A stretch of 64,000 bases of DNA from Sphingobacterium sp. UGAL515B_05 (GCF_033097525.1 NZ_CP109907.1:1178001-1242000), one strand, 5' to 3'; positions 1 to 12,945 are shown, numbered from the stretch's first letter. The notes: generated by a model not told the origin, from the sequence alone. Made by a program: numbers and translations.

Positions 1-1397
1 AATTGTATATTTTCTTTTTTCGCTGATCTAGCACGAATAGGCGTATTTCCACCGCCTTTTAACGTGATTTCTACCGGCGTATTATTTTTCCATGCACCCT
101 TTGTGAAATCCGGTACATCAACTGTTTTACAGTTCTTTTCTACAGATTCGAAACTCAATGGCACGATACAGCTCCATGAAGCAGCATCATAGACATCCTG
201 GTCCAAAGGTAATCCGTTGCGCAAACAGTCAATCAGACGCCAGTCCATCATAAAATCCATGCCACCGTGTCCACCAACCTGTTTTGCCTGCTCACCAATA
301 TATTTCACCAATTCTGGTGTGTATTTATCGTACAGTTCTTTTAATTTCTGTTCTGTAATGAATTCATGGCCAAAAGCAATATTCTCCGTAGGATACTTTT
401 GTGCAAACCCTTTGGTTCCACTTAGTGTATGTAATCTAGAGTAAGGTCTAGGAGAAGTGACATCATGCTGCAGCATAATCGTTTTTCCTTTTGCGGTGCG
501 GATAAGCGTTGTATTCATATTACCACGGTATTTCTTTCCGACAAATTCCTGGAAAAAAGAATCCTTGGCCGCTAGCGCTTTTGCTTTTTCTCCCATCATA
601 AAATCATTGGAAGACATTGCCACAAGATGATCCATCTTATCCCCTCTATTGATATTTAAGCATTGTGCCACAGGCCCAAGTCCATGAGTAGGGTATAGAT
701 TTCCATTTAATTTTATATTTTCTCTCAGGCGCCACATGTTATCATAGCCATTCTTTGCAAAATTAAGATCCAGCAAATCGTGAATATAAGCACCCTCGGC
801 ATGGACGAGTTCGCCAAACAAGCCTTGGCGTACCATATTCAATGTCAGCATTTCGAAGAAATCATAACAGCAATTTTCCAACATCATACAATGCTTTTTA
901 GTCGCTTCAGATGTCTTCACGACCTCCCAACAATCTTTGATCGTCAAAGCAATCGGCACTTCACAAGCCACGTGATTACCCGCTTTCATCGCGGCAATAC
1001 TCATTGGAGTATGATAATCCCAAGGCGTACAAATATAGACCAGATCGAGTTTCTCTTCCTTCAACAAGGATTTCCAGCCATCTTCACCTGAATATGCTTT
1101 CGGAGCTGTTAGACCTTTCGATGTAACGATTTTTGTTGCGCGTTCAACCCGATCCGGATGTTTGTCGCAAAGTGCGACAATTTCGCATCCCTCAATGAAG
1201 GACAACCGTTCAACAGCACCAGGACCGCGCATGCCCAGTCCAATCACTGCTACTCTGACTTTATCAATTTTTGGAGCTGCATAGCCACACATATTAAACG
1301 ACTCTGCTGCCGTATTGGCATTGACCAAAGTAGGGAGTGAAACAGCCAGTGATGACAATATTCCGGCCTTTTTTAGAAAATCTCTTCTAGAATCCAT
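1..1397 (-). CDS. GH109-type Gfo/Idh/MocA glycosidase (probable alpha-N-acetylgalactosaminidase), 3' end outside window
   Basis: The reverse strand reads open from an ATG at 1397 to the window edge (465 codons). Residues 1-30 look like a Tat signal (S-R-R-D-F-L-K followed by a hydrophobic stretch), so export in a folded, cofactor-loaded state is expected. Residues 47-60 hold a Rossmann nucleotide-binding motif (VAVIGLGMRGPG), and a YPTHGLGPV segment matches the active-site region I know from GH109. That family cleaves alpha-N-acetylgalactosamine from glycans by an NAD-dependent redox mechanism. At about 465 residues only a few C-terminal residues should be missing. Other Gfo/Idh/MocA oxidoreductases remain possible, but the YPTHG motif favours GH109. 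Palindromes resembling LacI-family operators lie about 190 bp upstream. Confidence 0.82.
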   Translation of the reverse strand, partial: MDSRRDFLKKAGILSSLAVSLPTLVNANTAAESFNMCGYAAPKIDKVRVAVIGLGMRGPGAVERLSFIEGCEIVALCDKHPDRVERATKIVTSKGLTAPKAYSGEDGWKSLLKEEKLDLVYICTPWDYHTPMSIAAMKAGNHVACEVPIALTIKDCWEVVKTSEATKKHCMMLENCCYDFFEMLTLNMVRQGLFGELVHAEGAYIHDLLDLNFAKNGYDNMWRLRENIKLNGNLYPTHGLGPVAQCLNINRGDKMDHLVAMSSNDFMMGEKAKALAAKDSFFQEFVGKKYRGNMNTTLIRTAKGKTIMLQHDVTSPRPYSRLHTLSGTKGFAQKYPTENIAFGHEFITEQKLKELYDKYTPELVKYIGEQAKQVGGHGGMDFMMDWRLIDCLRNGLPLDQDVYDAASWSCIVPLSFESVEKNCKTVDVPDFTKGAWKNNTPVEITLKGGGNTPIRARSAKKENIQ

Positions 1398-2274
1398 AAT
1401 TTAAAGTTCATATAAATTTAAAGGGACCAATTGGTCCCTCTAAAAAATCACCTATTTTAAAACAAACTAAACAGTCAATAGAAAAATCCTTTTGGATTGG
1501 ATTTATATTTGGTTCTTATGTAAGAACTTAATCTCTATAACAATAATATAACACTTTTTTCTAAATAAAAAATGAAACTTGAAAGCAATCGTTTGCTTAA
1601 TCTACACAAACGATTGCTTAATTTTTTATCATCGTTGTTTTTCAATCGATATTCATCAGCCACAAAGTTTTCAATAATGAAATCCCTGATAGGATAAGCC
1701 CATTATAATCGGTTACTCTAGCAGGGAATATCGAGCTGCATTTGCTAGCGTTATACAATTGTAACTACACAGAGGTATAGCTGCAGGTATAATGTTATAT
1801 TACGTTCCTGACTGTAATGTGTACATAAAAAGATCATAGTCATGTTGTTAATGATATTTGCCCATAAAGTTTAATAATAGTATAGAATAGCTGTATAGTG
1901 TGTAATTCTGGTAGCTATATCTGTAACCACTACCGGTATACTTCCCAACAGTCGGATAGCATATACAGTATTATAAGTAGCTACTGCAAGACCAATTGAT
2001 ATGCAGCTATAGGATACAGGTAAAAAGTAATAGGATTTGATACGGTCAGTGAAGGCTGTATGAGTGCTGTCCACTGGATTACAATTCCCCTTGGCTACGA
2101 GGATGCTCCATATCACCGGAGCACAGTGACAGTTGCAGGATAGCGGCGGTTTCGGAACAGCTGCCGATGGGCAGGGCTCACCGACGGTCCTGTGCTGCGA
2201 TAACCGATAGGCGGAGGATAGGCAGTGATGGTCAGTGGCCGAAGTGTAATGGCCATGGAAGTACTTAAACGAAA
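1398..2274. other. Intergenic region between GH109 gene and rRNA operon; no gene seen
   Basis: Reading frames here are short and have no recognisable protein, RBS or codon pattern. The part near the GH109 gene is AT-rich and holds the palindromes at 1583-1619. The part from 1700 to 2270 is rich in short GGATA/GGTAT-like words without clear periodicity. It lies just beyond the rRNA operon terminator. I see no RNA gene in it. Confidence 0.6.
1583..1619. promoter_or_regulatory. Paired palindromic elements, possible LacI-family operators
   Basis: Positions 1583-1598 form an imperfect 16-bp palindrome with 6-bp perfect arms (AAGCAA/TTGCTT) around a central CG. Positions 1607-1619 repeat the same half-site in inverse orientation, so the whole block is also a 13-bp inverted repeat with an 11-bp spacer. 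A central CpG flanked by AA/TT arms is typical of LacI-family sites, and this block is upstream of the minus-strand GH109 gene. The stem could instead act as an RNA hairpin. The operator role is inference. Confidence 0.35.
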
Positions 2275-2305
2275 GAAGCCCTTGACTGTTTCCAGCAAGG
2301 GCTTC
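2275..2305 (-). terminator. rRNA operon terminator
   Basis: Arms at 2275-2284 and 2296-2305 are perfectly complementary over 10 bp with an 11-nt loop. On the minus strand the stem is followed by a T-rich tract. It lies just downstream of the 5S gene. Confidence 0.8.
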
Positions 2306-2315
2306 CGTGTAAAAA

Positions 2316-2424
2316 AAGGCACCGACCTACTCTCCCACCTGTTACGGCAATACCATCGGCTCTGGCGGGCTTGACTGCTCTGTTCGGAATGGGAAGAGGT
2401 AGACACCGCCGATATAGGCACCTA
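2316..2424 (-). rRNA. rrf: 5S ribosomal RNA
   Basis: The reverse strand carries a roughly 109-nt 5S-like sequence, including the conserved loop followed by GAACAGAGCAGTCAAG and a 3' segment GGTCGGTGCC complementary to the 5' segment. It is the last gene of the operon, about 120 bp after 23S. Ends are estimated to within a few bases. Confidence 0.9.
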
Positions 2425-2544
2425 AAAATCTTTATTGGCATGATCTATGATTCATATCATGTTTCATGCCAACTGACATATGTATTGAAAGAGGTTCGTT
2501 TCCTGTATGTTTCAAAAATTAAAGAGGAAGACAACAGTGTCTGT

Positions 2545-5430
<2,886 letters not shown>

Positions 5431-5657
5431 ACCGGCATAGCCTTTTGCTACTATGCGGCTGCTTTTGATATATATACCCGTATGCTACGTAAAGATTCGT
5501 TCGGCATTCACCGAGGGTCTCCTCTCTACATCGAACACATACACGTATTGTCTCTATACTGTTGTCTTCTCTTGTAATTTTTTTTCTCTTTCAATATGTC
5601 AAAGAACTCTTTTTCCGGTATAGATGAAGTATATCGCTATATACTTCCCCGGAGATG

Positions 5658-5731
5658 TGGAGAATAACGGATTCGAACCGTTGACCCCCTGCGTGCAAGG
5701 CAGGTGCTCTAGCCAGCTGAGCTAATTCCCC
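5658..5731 (-). tRNA. tRNA-Ala (TGC)
   Basis: The reverse strand folds into a standard 74-nt cloverleaf with acceptor GGGGAAT/ATTCTCC, a T-arm containing GGTTCGAATCC, and anticodon TGC in the loop TTGCAAG. CCA does not appear to be encoded. It is the second spacer tRNA between 16S and 23S. Confidence 0.96.
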
Positions 5732-5742
5732 AAACGTTTTCG

Positions 5743-5816
5743 TAGTCCCGAGCAGATTTGAACTGCTGACCCCTACATTATCAGTGTAGTGCTCTAACCA
5801 ACTGAGCTACGGGACT
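5743..5816 (-). tRNA. tRNA-Ile (GAT)
   Basis: The reverse strand gives a 74-nt cloverleaf with acceptor AGTCCCG/CGGGACT, T-arm GTTCAAATC, and anticodon GAT in the loop CTGATAA. Together with tRNA-Ala(TGC) it forms the usual Ile-Ala pair of bacterial 16S-23S spacers. CCA is not encoded. Confidence 0.96.
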
Positions 5817-5935
5817 AGCTTATCTTGTTCATCTCTTTCTCTCGGTCCTGCTCCCTTAGGGGCGGGCACTTTCTTCTGATGTTTTTTCTTCTGCAATCAT
5901 ATGTAACGCGACGAGCACCGATCTTCGATACTCTA

Positions 5936-7470
<1,535 letters not shown>

Positions 7471-7711
7471 TGAAGTTTTTGATTCCAACTATTTATAATA
7501 ATCAGAATTCTTTTTTTATATCTCTGATCTTGGATCGAATTGAACGAATTACTTGAATTTGTTCATGACTTTCGTTTGTCTACTCGTCACGCTTACATGA
7601 TTGTGTTTTCTTAAAGAACTCTGTCGCTTCAACTTCCGTATCCGCTTTATTCCGATGGGCATTGCGCCACTCTTTATCGTTTTGTTTTTCCCTTCGTTTC
7701 CGTTGGGACTG

Positions 7712-7741
7712 CAAAGGTAGAAATCTTTTCTGAACTTCCAA
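7712..7741 (-). promoter_or_regulatory. rRNA operon promoter P2 (proximal)
   Basis: On the minus strand the site reads TTGG (7738-7741), an 18-bp spacer, then TACCTTTG (7712-7719). This matches the Bacteroidota primary-sigma consensus (-33 TTTG-like, -7 TAnnTTTG). It lies about 240 bp upstream of 16S. Confidence 0.7.
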
Positions 7742-7895
7742 AAACTTTTTTAAGTTTTTTTTCTTTCCTCTTTTTTCGATTTCCGCGTTTAAAATAAACT
7801 GAACGGGATTTTAGATCCTGCCAGACTTCTCTTAAACCCTTCTTTTTTCATGATTCCCTCTTTCGGGGTAACCGTCCCTCCCTTGCGGAGTGGTG

Positions 7896-7927
7896 CAAAG
7901 ATAGGGAGTTTAGGAACAAACTTCCAA
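7896..7927 (-). promoter_or_regulatory. rRNA operon promoter P1 (distal)
   Basis: The minus strand reads TTGG (7924-7927), a 20-bp spacer and TATCTTTG (7896-7903). It resembles P2 closely, including the shared word TTGGAAGTT around -33, which suggests tandem rRNA promoters about 185 bp apart. Confidence 0.7.
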
Positions 7928-8130
7928 GCCTTTTGTTCTTATTTATTTCATTTTTCCTTAACTGCCTGTAACGGTGCACGATTCTTTTTGTAAAACAGGT
8001 GATCGGAGGGCTGGAATGGCTGATCCGGCCGCCAGATTGGGCCTTCGGAGAACCTCAGGTTATCCTATAGCGTATGGAGGCAGGCTTCGCACTGGATCTA
8101 TTACCAATTTCGTCTAACTTTTGTAGTTAA

Positions 8131-8210
8131 TTAATAGGGGTATTACAGGGAGATAACAGGGGGTTAACAGGGGGTTAGCAGGGGTACAACCCCTATTAAC
8201 CCCCTGTTAA
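8131..8210. repeat. 11-bp G-rich direct repeats with terminal inverted copies
   Basis: Five adjacent 11-bp units run from 8131 to 8185 (TTAATAGGGGT, ATTACAGGGAG, ATAACAGGGGG, TTAACAGGGGG, TTAGCAGGGGT). After a 4-nt gap two units follow in inverse orientation (8190-8210). The last two direct units and the inverted pair form a 21-bp stem (8164-8184 with 8190-8210) with only two mismatches. The G-tracts are spaced 6-8 nt apart, so a G-quadruplex on the plus strand is conceivable. Function is unknown. The array is about 230 bp upstream of rRNA promoter P1. Confidence 0.75.
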
Positions 8211-8664
8211 ATCGGTGCTATACTGCTATTAATTACAAATCGGTATACAATTTGAACATAAGCAACGTAATAACAGAGATCCGCAACGGTTAATACCATC
8301 GATATACATAATAGAGATAGGAGGTGACCGCGAACTGCAACCGCAGCGGAATAGAGGATGGCAGAACTGGCCTAAAGTAGACCTCGATCAATTCTCATTC
8401 TGGTGTAGGGTTTACTTAAATACCAATTAAAATCTTGCTTAAAGAAGAACCAAATAAAAGCGAATAAATAGAACACGACATAAATAACCCTATAAGTGTC
8501 CCAGCATCCAACCAGAATCGCCATGATATAGGCATTTTTTTATGAAAACGTTAGCCTGCTATCCGTTTTGGAGATTGCTCATATAGCGCGAAAGCATGAG
8601 ATTAAGAATAAATAAGGCCATACAAACCGAAGGTTTATTTTGGCAATAGCAAAGCCTACACAAA

Positions 8665-8710
8665 CTATACGATGCTTTAGTGAATTTTTATTCACTAAAG
8701 CATCGTATAG
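8665..8710 (-). terminator. Long perfect hairpin, probable terminator of the acyl-CoA dehydrogenase gene
   Basis: Arms 8665-8685 and 8690-8710 are a perfect 21-bp inverted repeat with a TTTT loop, 37 bp after the stop codon. There is no good T-tract on the minus strand, so it may act by stem strength, as a transcript-stabilising hairpin, or as something else. Confidence 0.5.
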
Positions 8711-8747
8711 CTAATCCCCGTGGAAACTGTGGGAGCAAAGAAAATGA

Positions 8748-9920
8748 TCAAGAAAAAGCGTTCAGCCCCGTAATATCTTGTCCTGTGATTAATAAATGAA
8801 TATCATGTGTCCCTTCATAGGTAACCACAGACTCTAGGTTCATCATATGCCGCATTATTGGAAAGTCACCAACAATCCCCATTCCGCCAAGGATCTGCCT
8901 AGATTCACGCGCTATCTGTAGCGCCATATTCACATTGTTCCGTTTTGCCATGGAGATTTGCTGTGGCGTCGCCCGCCCCTCATTTTTGAGCTGCCCTAAA
9001 CGCCACGACAACAACTGCGCCTTGGTAATTTCTGTCAGAAATTCCGCTAACTTCTTTTGCTGCAATTGAAAACCAGCAATTGGTTTATCAAACTGATGTC
9101 GCTCCAACGCGTATTGAACCGCAGTTTCATAACAGTCTATTGCTGCTCCAATCACCCCCCATGAAATTCCATAGCGGGCTGAATTCAAACAGGAAAGCGG
9201 TCCACGCATTGAATTTACAGCAGGAAGCACATTTTCCGCAGGGATATAAACATCATGAAAAACCAATTCACCTGTTTTGGAAGCGCGCAACGACCACTTA
9301 TGCAAGGTCTCGGGAGTTTCAAAACCAGCCATTCCGCGTTCCACAATCACTCCCCTCACCTTTCCGGTCTCATCTCGTGCCCAAACGACAGCAATATCGC
9401 AGACAGGCGAATTTGTAATCCACATCTTTGCGCCATTCAATAAAAAACCATCTCCTTTTGCCGTCAATTTCGTTTCCATTCCCCCCGGATCAGATCCATG
9501 ATTAGGCTCAGTCAGCCCAAAAGAACCGACCAACTCGCCCGATGCTAACCGCGGTAAATATTTACGACGCTGCTCCTCGCTACCATAGGTATAAATCGGA
9601 AACATCACCAAAGAGGACTGCACCGATGCCGCCGAACGAATTGCCGAGTCACCGGCTTCCAGTTCCTGCATAATCAAGCCATAAGAAATCTGATCCAATC
9701 CCGCCCCGCCATATTCAGCAGGAATATAAGGTCCCAAAGCTCCAATTGCACCCAATTTAGGCATCAACCCCGCAATAGCTCGGTGTTCCTGTGCTGCATC
9801 TTCAATGAAAGGCTTGATCTCTGTTTTCACAAAATCACGGACAGACTGCCGTATCAGTTTATGTTCTTCGGACAATAAATCGTCCACCTGGTAATAATCG
9901 ATATTAATCTGTTTGATCAT
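8748..9920 (-). CDS. gcdH: Glutaryl-CoA dehydrogenase (acyl-CoA dehydrogenase family)
   Basis: This 390-residue FAD enzyme is of normal length for the family and should oxidatively decarboxylate glutaryl-CoA to crotonyl-CoA in the cytoplasm. It has the family order of N-terminal helices, FAD-binding FGLTEPNHGSDP (about 134-145), and the C-terminal segment with the catalytic base in YEGTHDIH (Glu369). Arg95 in IRSAASVQSSL corresponds to the arginine that binds the glutaryl carboxylate in human GCDH, which separates it from other acyl-CoA dehydrogenases. It diverges from the aldehyde dehydrogenase and lysine aminotransferase genes, whose product aminoadipate can be degraded through glutaryl-CoA. 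The context therefore supports a role in lysine breakdown. Confidence 0.88.
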   Translation of the reverse strand: MIKQINIDYYQVDDLLSEEHKLIRQSVRDFVKTEIKPFIEDAAQEHRAIAGLMPKLGAIGALGPYIPAEYGGAGLDQISYGLIMQELEAGDSAIRSAASVQSSLVMFPIYTYGSEEQRRKYLPRLASGELVGSFGLTEPNHGSDPGGMETKLTAKGDGFLLNGAKMWITNSPVCDIAVVWARDETGKVRGVIVERGMAGFETPETLHKWSLRASKTGELVFHDVYIPAENVLPAVNSMRGPLSCLNSARYGISWGVIGAAIDCYETAVQYALERHQFDKPIAGFQLQQKKLAEFLTEITKAQLLSWRLGQLKNEGRATPQQISMAKRNNVNMALQIARESRQILGGMGIVGDFPIMRHMMNLESVVTYEGTHDIHLLITGQDITGLNAFS

Positions 9921-9938
9921 GATATAGTCTACATTAGC

Positions 9939-9951
9939 TTATCTAAGATAA
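9939..9951. promoter_or_regulatory. Palindrome in the divergent lysine-catabolism promoter region
   Basis: TTATCT-A-AGATAA is a perfect 13-bp palindrome with a single central base. It lies between the divergent starts of gcdH and the aldehyde dehydrogenase, where a shared operator would be expected. No regulator gene is adjacent, so the role is a guess. Confidence 0.25.
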
Positions 9952-10045
9952 TGATTATTTTTCACTGAACAATATTCAGAACAAACTTGTCAACAAAAAA
10001 TTTATTTCATATATTTAAACTATTCCACGAATAAAATAAACCATT

Positions 10046-11575
10046 ATGATAAAATCAGCGCTTAAAACACTTGGAATATCTTCCCTGAATTTAGGATCAT
10101 CAACTGGACAGCAATGGTTTTCCGAAGGTAAAGAATTCGAATCCATTTCACCTGTCGATGGAAAACTCATCGCAAAAATAAAAGGCAGCAATCGTAAGGA
10201 CTATGAAGCGGTCATTAAGCAGGCAGGAGATGCTTTTTTACAATGGCGCCTACTACCTGCCCCGAAAAGAGGCGACATCGTTCGTCAATTGGGAGACAAG
10301 CTCCGTGAACTCAAACCCATTCTCGGAAAATTAGTTTCCTATGAAATGGGTAAATCTTACCAAGAAGGCATGGGGGAAGTACAAGAGATGATCGATATCT
10401 GCGACTTTGCATTAGGCCTATCCCGCCAACTGTATGGTAACACCATCCACTCGGAACGCCCCGGGCACCGTATGTACGACCAATATCACCCTTTGGGCGT
10501 TGTAGGTATTATTACAGCATTTAACTTTCCGGTGGCGGTATGGGCATGGAACACCGCCCTCGCCCTGGTCTGCGGCAATACTGTCGTCTGGAAACCCAGC
10601 GAAAAAACACCGCTATGTGCCATAGCTTGCCAAAAATTACTTGCAGAAATCCTACACAGCAACGGGCTGCGCGAGGGAATATCCAACCTCATTATGGGCG
10701 ACAGAGAAGTTGGCGAGTGGCTTTCGGCAGACAACCGCATCGCTTTGATTTCTGCAACAGGATCCACGCGCATGGGAAAAGAAGTCGCCGTCACCGTAGC
10801 ACAACGCCTCGGTAAAACACTTTTGGAACTCGGTGGAAACAATGCAATCATCGTTACTCCAGACGCAGACTTAAAAATGACCATCATCGGCGCTGTATTT
10901 GGTGCCGTGGGTACAGCCGGACAACGCTGTACAAGTACGCGAAGACTTATTATCCATGAGCACATTTATGACAATGTCAAAAAACAACTGACCAAAGCTT
11001 ATGGTCAGTTAAAAATTGGTGACCCTTTGGACACGAAAAATCATGTAGGACCATTGATCGACAAAGCCGCCGTAAAATCATACTTAAACGCACTGGACAA
11101 AATTAAAACACAAGGGGGAAAAATGCTGATCAAGGGAAAGGTACTTGAAGGCAAAGGCTATGAAAGTGGCTGTTATGTGCAGCCTGTCATTGCCGAAGTC
11201 GAAAATCATTATGAAATCGTACAGCATGAGACCTTTGCCCCTATTCTTTACTTAATCAAATACAAGGGAGATATCAGTGCGGCCATAGACCTACAAAACA
11301 GCGTCGCACAGGGATTGTCTTCTGCCGTTATGACGAACAACCTACGGGAAGCCGAGCTATTTCTGAGTGCTGCTGGCTCTGATTGCGGTATCGCCAACGT
11401 CAATATCGGCACATCAGGAGCCGAAATCGGAGGTGCTTTTGGAGGCGAAAAGGAGACTGGCGGAGGTCGGGAATCTGGGTCAGATGCCTGGAAAGCCTAT
11501 ATGCGCCGTCAGACAAATACCATCAATTATACGACTGACCTACCGTTGGCACAAGGTATCAAATTTGATTTATAA
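10046..11575 (+). CDS. ALDH7-type aldehyde dehydrogenase, probable L-aminoadipate-semialdehyde dehydrogenase
   Basis: This 509-residue NAD-dependent dehydrogenase has the aldehyde dehydrogenase landmarks: the ITAFNFPVAVW cofactor region (about 156-166), general base Glu261 in ELGGNN, and nucleophile Cys295 in GQRCTS. The family size and GGNNAI/GQRCTSTRR motifs fit the ALDH7 (antiquitin) branch, which oxidises alpha-aminoadipate semialdehyde. It is followed 19 bp later by lysine 6-aminotransferase, which makes exactly that semialdehyde, so the two probably form one operon. Substrate assignment combines family resemblance with this neighbourhood. Confidence 0.87.
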   Translation: MIKSALKTLGISSLNLGSSTGQQWFSEGKEFESISPVDGKLIAKIKGSNRKDYEAVIKQAGDAFLQWRLLPAPKRGDIVRQLGDKLRELKPILGKLVSYEMGKSYQEGMGEVQEMIDICDFALGLSRQLYGNTIHSERPGHRMYDQYHPLGVVGIITAFNFPVAVWAWNTALALVCGNTVVWKPSEKTPLCAIACQKLLAEILHSNGLREGISNLIMGDREVGEWLSADNRIALISATGSTRMGKEVAVTVAQRLGKTLLELGGNNAIIVTPDADLKMTIIGAVFGAVGTAGQRCTSTRRLIIHEHIYDNVKKQLTKAYGQLKIGDPLDTKNHVGPLIDKAAVKSYLNALDKIKTQGGKMLIKGKVLEGKGYESGCYVQPVIAEVENHYEIVQHETFAPILYLIKYKGDISAAIDLQNSVAQGLSSAVMTNNLREAELFLSAAGSDCGIANVNIGTSGAEIGGAFGGEKETGGGRESGSDAWKAYMRRQTNTINYTTDLPLAQGIKFDL

Positions 11576-11594
11576 ACCATTTACACACAAAATT

Positions 11595-12884
11595 ATGAGC
11601 AACGTACATGAAAGATTAAGCAAACATATATTGGCCGATGGATTTCCTTTGGTTATGGATATGGAAAAATCCCATGGTTCTTATGTCGTGGATGAAAATG
11701 GGGATGAATACCTCGATATGTTCAGTATGTTTGCTTCCATGGCCGTGGGTTACAATCATCCACATTTGGTCAAACAACGTGACTTCTTAGGCAAAATGGC
11801 CGTCAATAAGCCAGCCATGTCTGATATTTACCCAAAAGAGTTTGCTGATTTTGTCGACACTTTTGACCGCGTAGCCATACCGAAAGAACTCTCCTATGCC
11901 TTTTTCATATCAGGCGGAACACTCGCCGTGGAAAATGCTTTAAAAGCTGCCTTCGACTGGAAAACAAGGCTTAATTTTGCACAGGGAATACAAAAGGAAG
12001 CCAGCCAGGTCATTCACTTTAAACAGGCTTTTCATGGCAGATCTGGTTATACCCTGTCCTTAACAAATACACAAGACCCCAGAAAATACCTTTATTTTCC
12101 AAAGTTCAACTGGCCACGCATTACCAATCCGAAGTTGAGCTACCCCTTAACAAGCGAACATATCGATCAGACGATTGCTTTGGAGGAAAAGGCTGTCTCT
12201 GAAATACACCAAGCCCTTGCCGCCAACCCCAACGATATTGCCTGTATCATTATTGAACCGATACAGGGTGAAGGTGGCGACAACCATTTTCGAAAGGAAT
12301 TTTTCGTACAGCTTCGTCAAATCTGTGATGAAAATCAGATCCTATTGATTTTTGACGAAGTACAGACCGGATTGGGTATTACGGGGAAAATGTGGGCTTA
12401 CCAACATTACAACGTAATTCCCGATATCATTGCCTTCGGCAAAAAAGCCCAGGTATGTGGTATACTGGCGAGTAAGGAAAAATTTGATCAGGTGGAACAT
12501 CATGTCTTTAAAGAATCCAGTCGTATCAATTCAACATTTGGTGGCGATTTTATGGATATGCTCCGCTTTAAATTAATTCTTGAAGTCATAGAACAGGAAA
12601 ATCTCGTTCAAAATGCAGCAGAAAAAGGGCGCTATCTACAAGATAAGCTCCAGGAACTGCTAGCGAAAAAACCGCAGCTGTCCAATTTACGAGGTGAGGG
12701 TTTATTCGTTGCATTGGATTTCGCATCGGAAGCTGCACGCAATGAATTTATCAAAAATACCTATGCAAATAAACTGATTATGTTAGGCTGTGGAGAGAAA
12801 AGTATCCGTTTTAGACCGCACCTTAATGTGAGTTATGGGGATATCGATAAAACGATAGCAATTATAGAAAAGAGTATTTCCTAA
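11595..12884 (+). CDS. lat: L-lysine 6-aminotransferase (lysine epsilon-aminotransferase)
   Basis: The chosen ATG at 11595 gives 429 residues beginning MSNVHERL. Longer in-frame starts would run back into the preceding gene and add residues unlike the family. The protein is a class III PLP aminotransferase that moves the epsilon-amino group of lysine to 2-oxoglutarate, giving aminoadipate semialdehyde. Visible motifs are SGGTLAVENALKAAF (about 106-120), EPIQGEGGD (221-229), the PLP-phosphate contact aspartate in FDEVQTGLG (253-261), and FGKKAQVCG (281-289) with the Schiff-base lysine at 283 or 284. FGKK-QVCG is characteristic of LAT rather than other class III enzymes. It shares an operon with its product-consuming dehydrogenase. 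Confidence 0.9.
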   Translation: MSNVHERLSKHILADGFPLVMDMEKSHGSYVVDENGDEYLDMFSMFASMAVGYNHPHLVKQRDFLGKMAVNKPAMSDIYPKEFADFVDTFDRVAIPKELSYAFFISGGTLAVENALKAAFDWKTRLNFAQGIQKEASQVIHFKQAFHGRSGYTLSLTNTQDPRKYLYFPKFNWPRITNPKLSYPLTSEHIDQTIALEEKAVSEIHQALAANPNDIACIIIEPIQGEGGDNHFRKEFFVQLRQICDENQILLIFDEVQTGLGITGKMWAYQHYNVIPDIIAFGKKAQVCGILASKEKFDQVEHHVFKESSRINSTFGGDFMDMLRFKLILEVIEQENLVQNAAEKGRYLQDKLQELLAKKPQLSNLRGEGLFVALDFASEAARNEFIKNTYANKLIMLGCGEKSIRFRPHLNVSYGDIDKTIAIIEKSIS

Positions 12885-12938
12885 AAAATAAGCAATGCTA
12901 AAAAGCTTCAATGTAGCCTATAGCATTGCTTATTTTTT
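12883..12938. terminator. Bidirectional terminator between lat and the SUFU-domain gene
   Basis: A perfect 17-bp inverted repeat (12883-12899 with 12922-12938) ends in A-tract and T-tract on the two sides, so it can terminate both convergent transcripts. Confidence 0.8.
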
Positions 12939-12945
12939 TTATAAA

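Larger units (their letters stand above)
7471..8747. other. Long upstream region of the rRNA operon; regulatory sites, repeats, no protein gene
   Basis: The first 430 bp hold the 16S leader and two promoter-like sites (7712-7741 and 7896-7927). Positions 8131-8210 hold an 11-bp repeat array and hairpin. Positions 8220-8660 are AT-rich with no convincing reading frame, and 8665-8710 is a long hairpin downstream of the acyl-CoA dehydrogenase gene. Confidence 0.6.

Noticed and set aside
1871..2421. Short minus-strand frames (81 and 102 codons) between the GH109 gene and 5S rRNA.
   Set aside because: No family, no RBS and partial overlap with the 5S gene.
10486..10965. 159-codon antisense frame inside the aldehyde dehydrogenase gene.
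   Set aside because: Shadow of a conserved gene on the other strand, with no independent signal.
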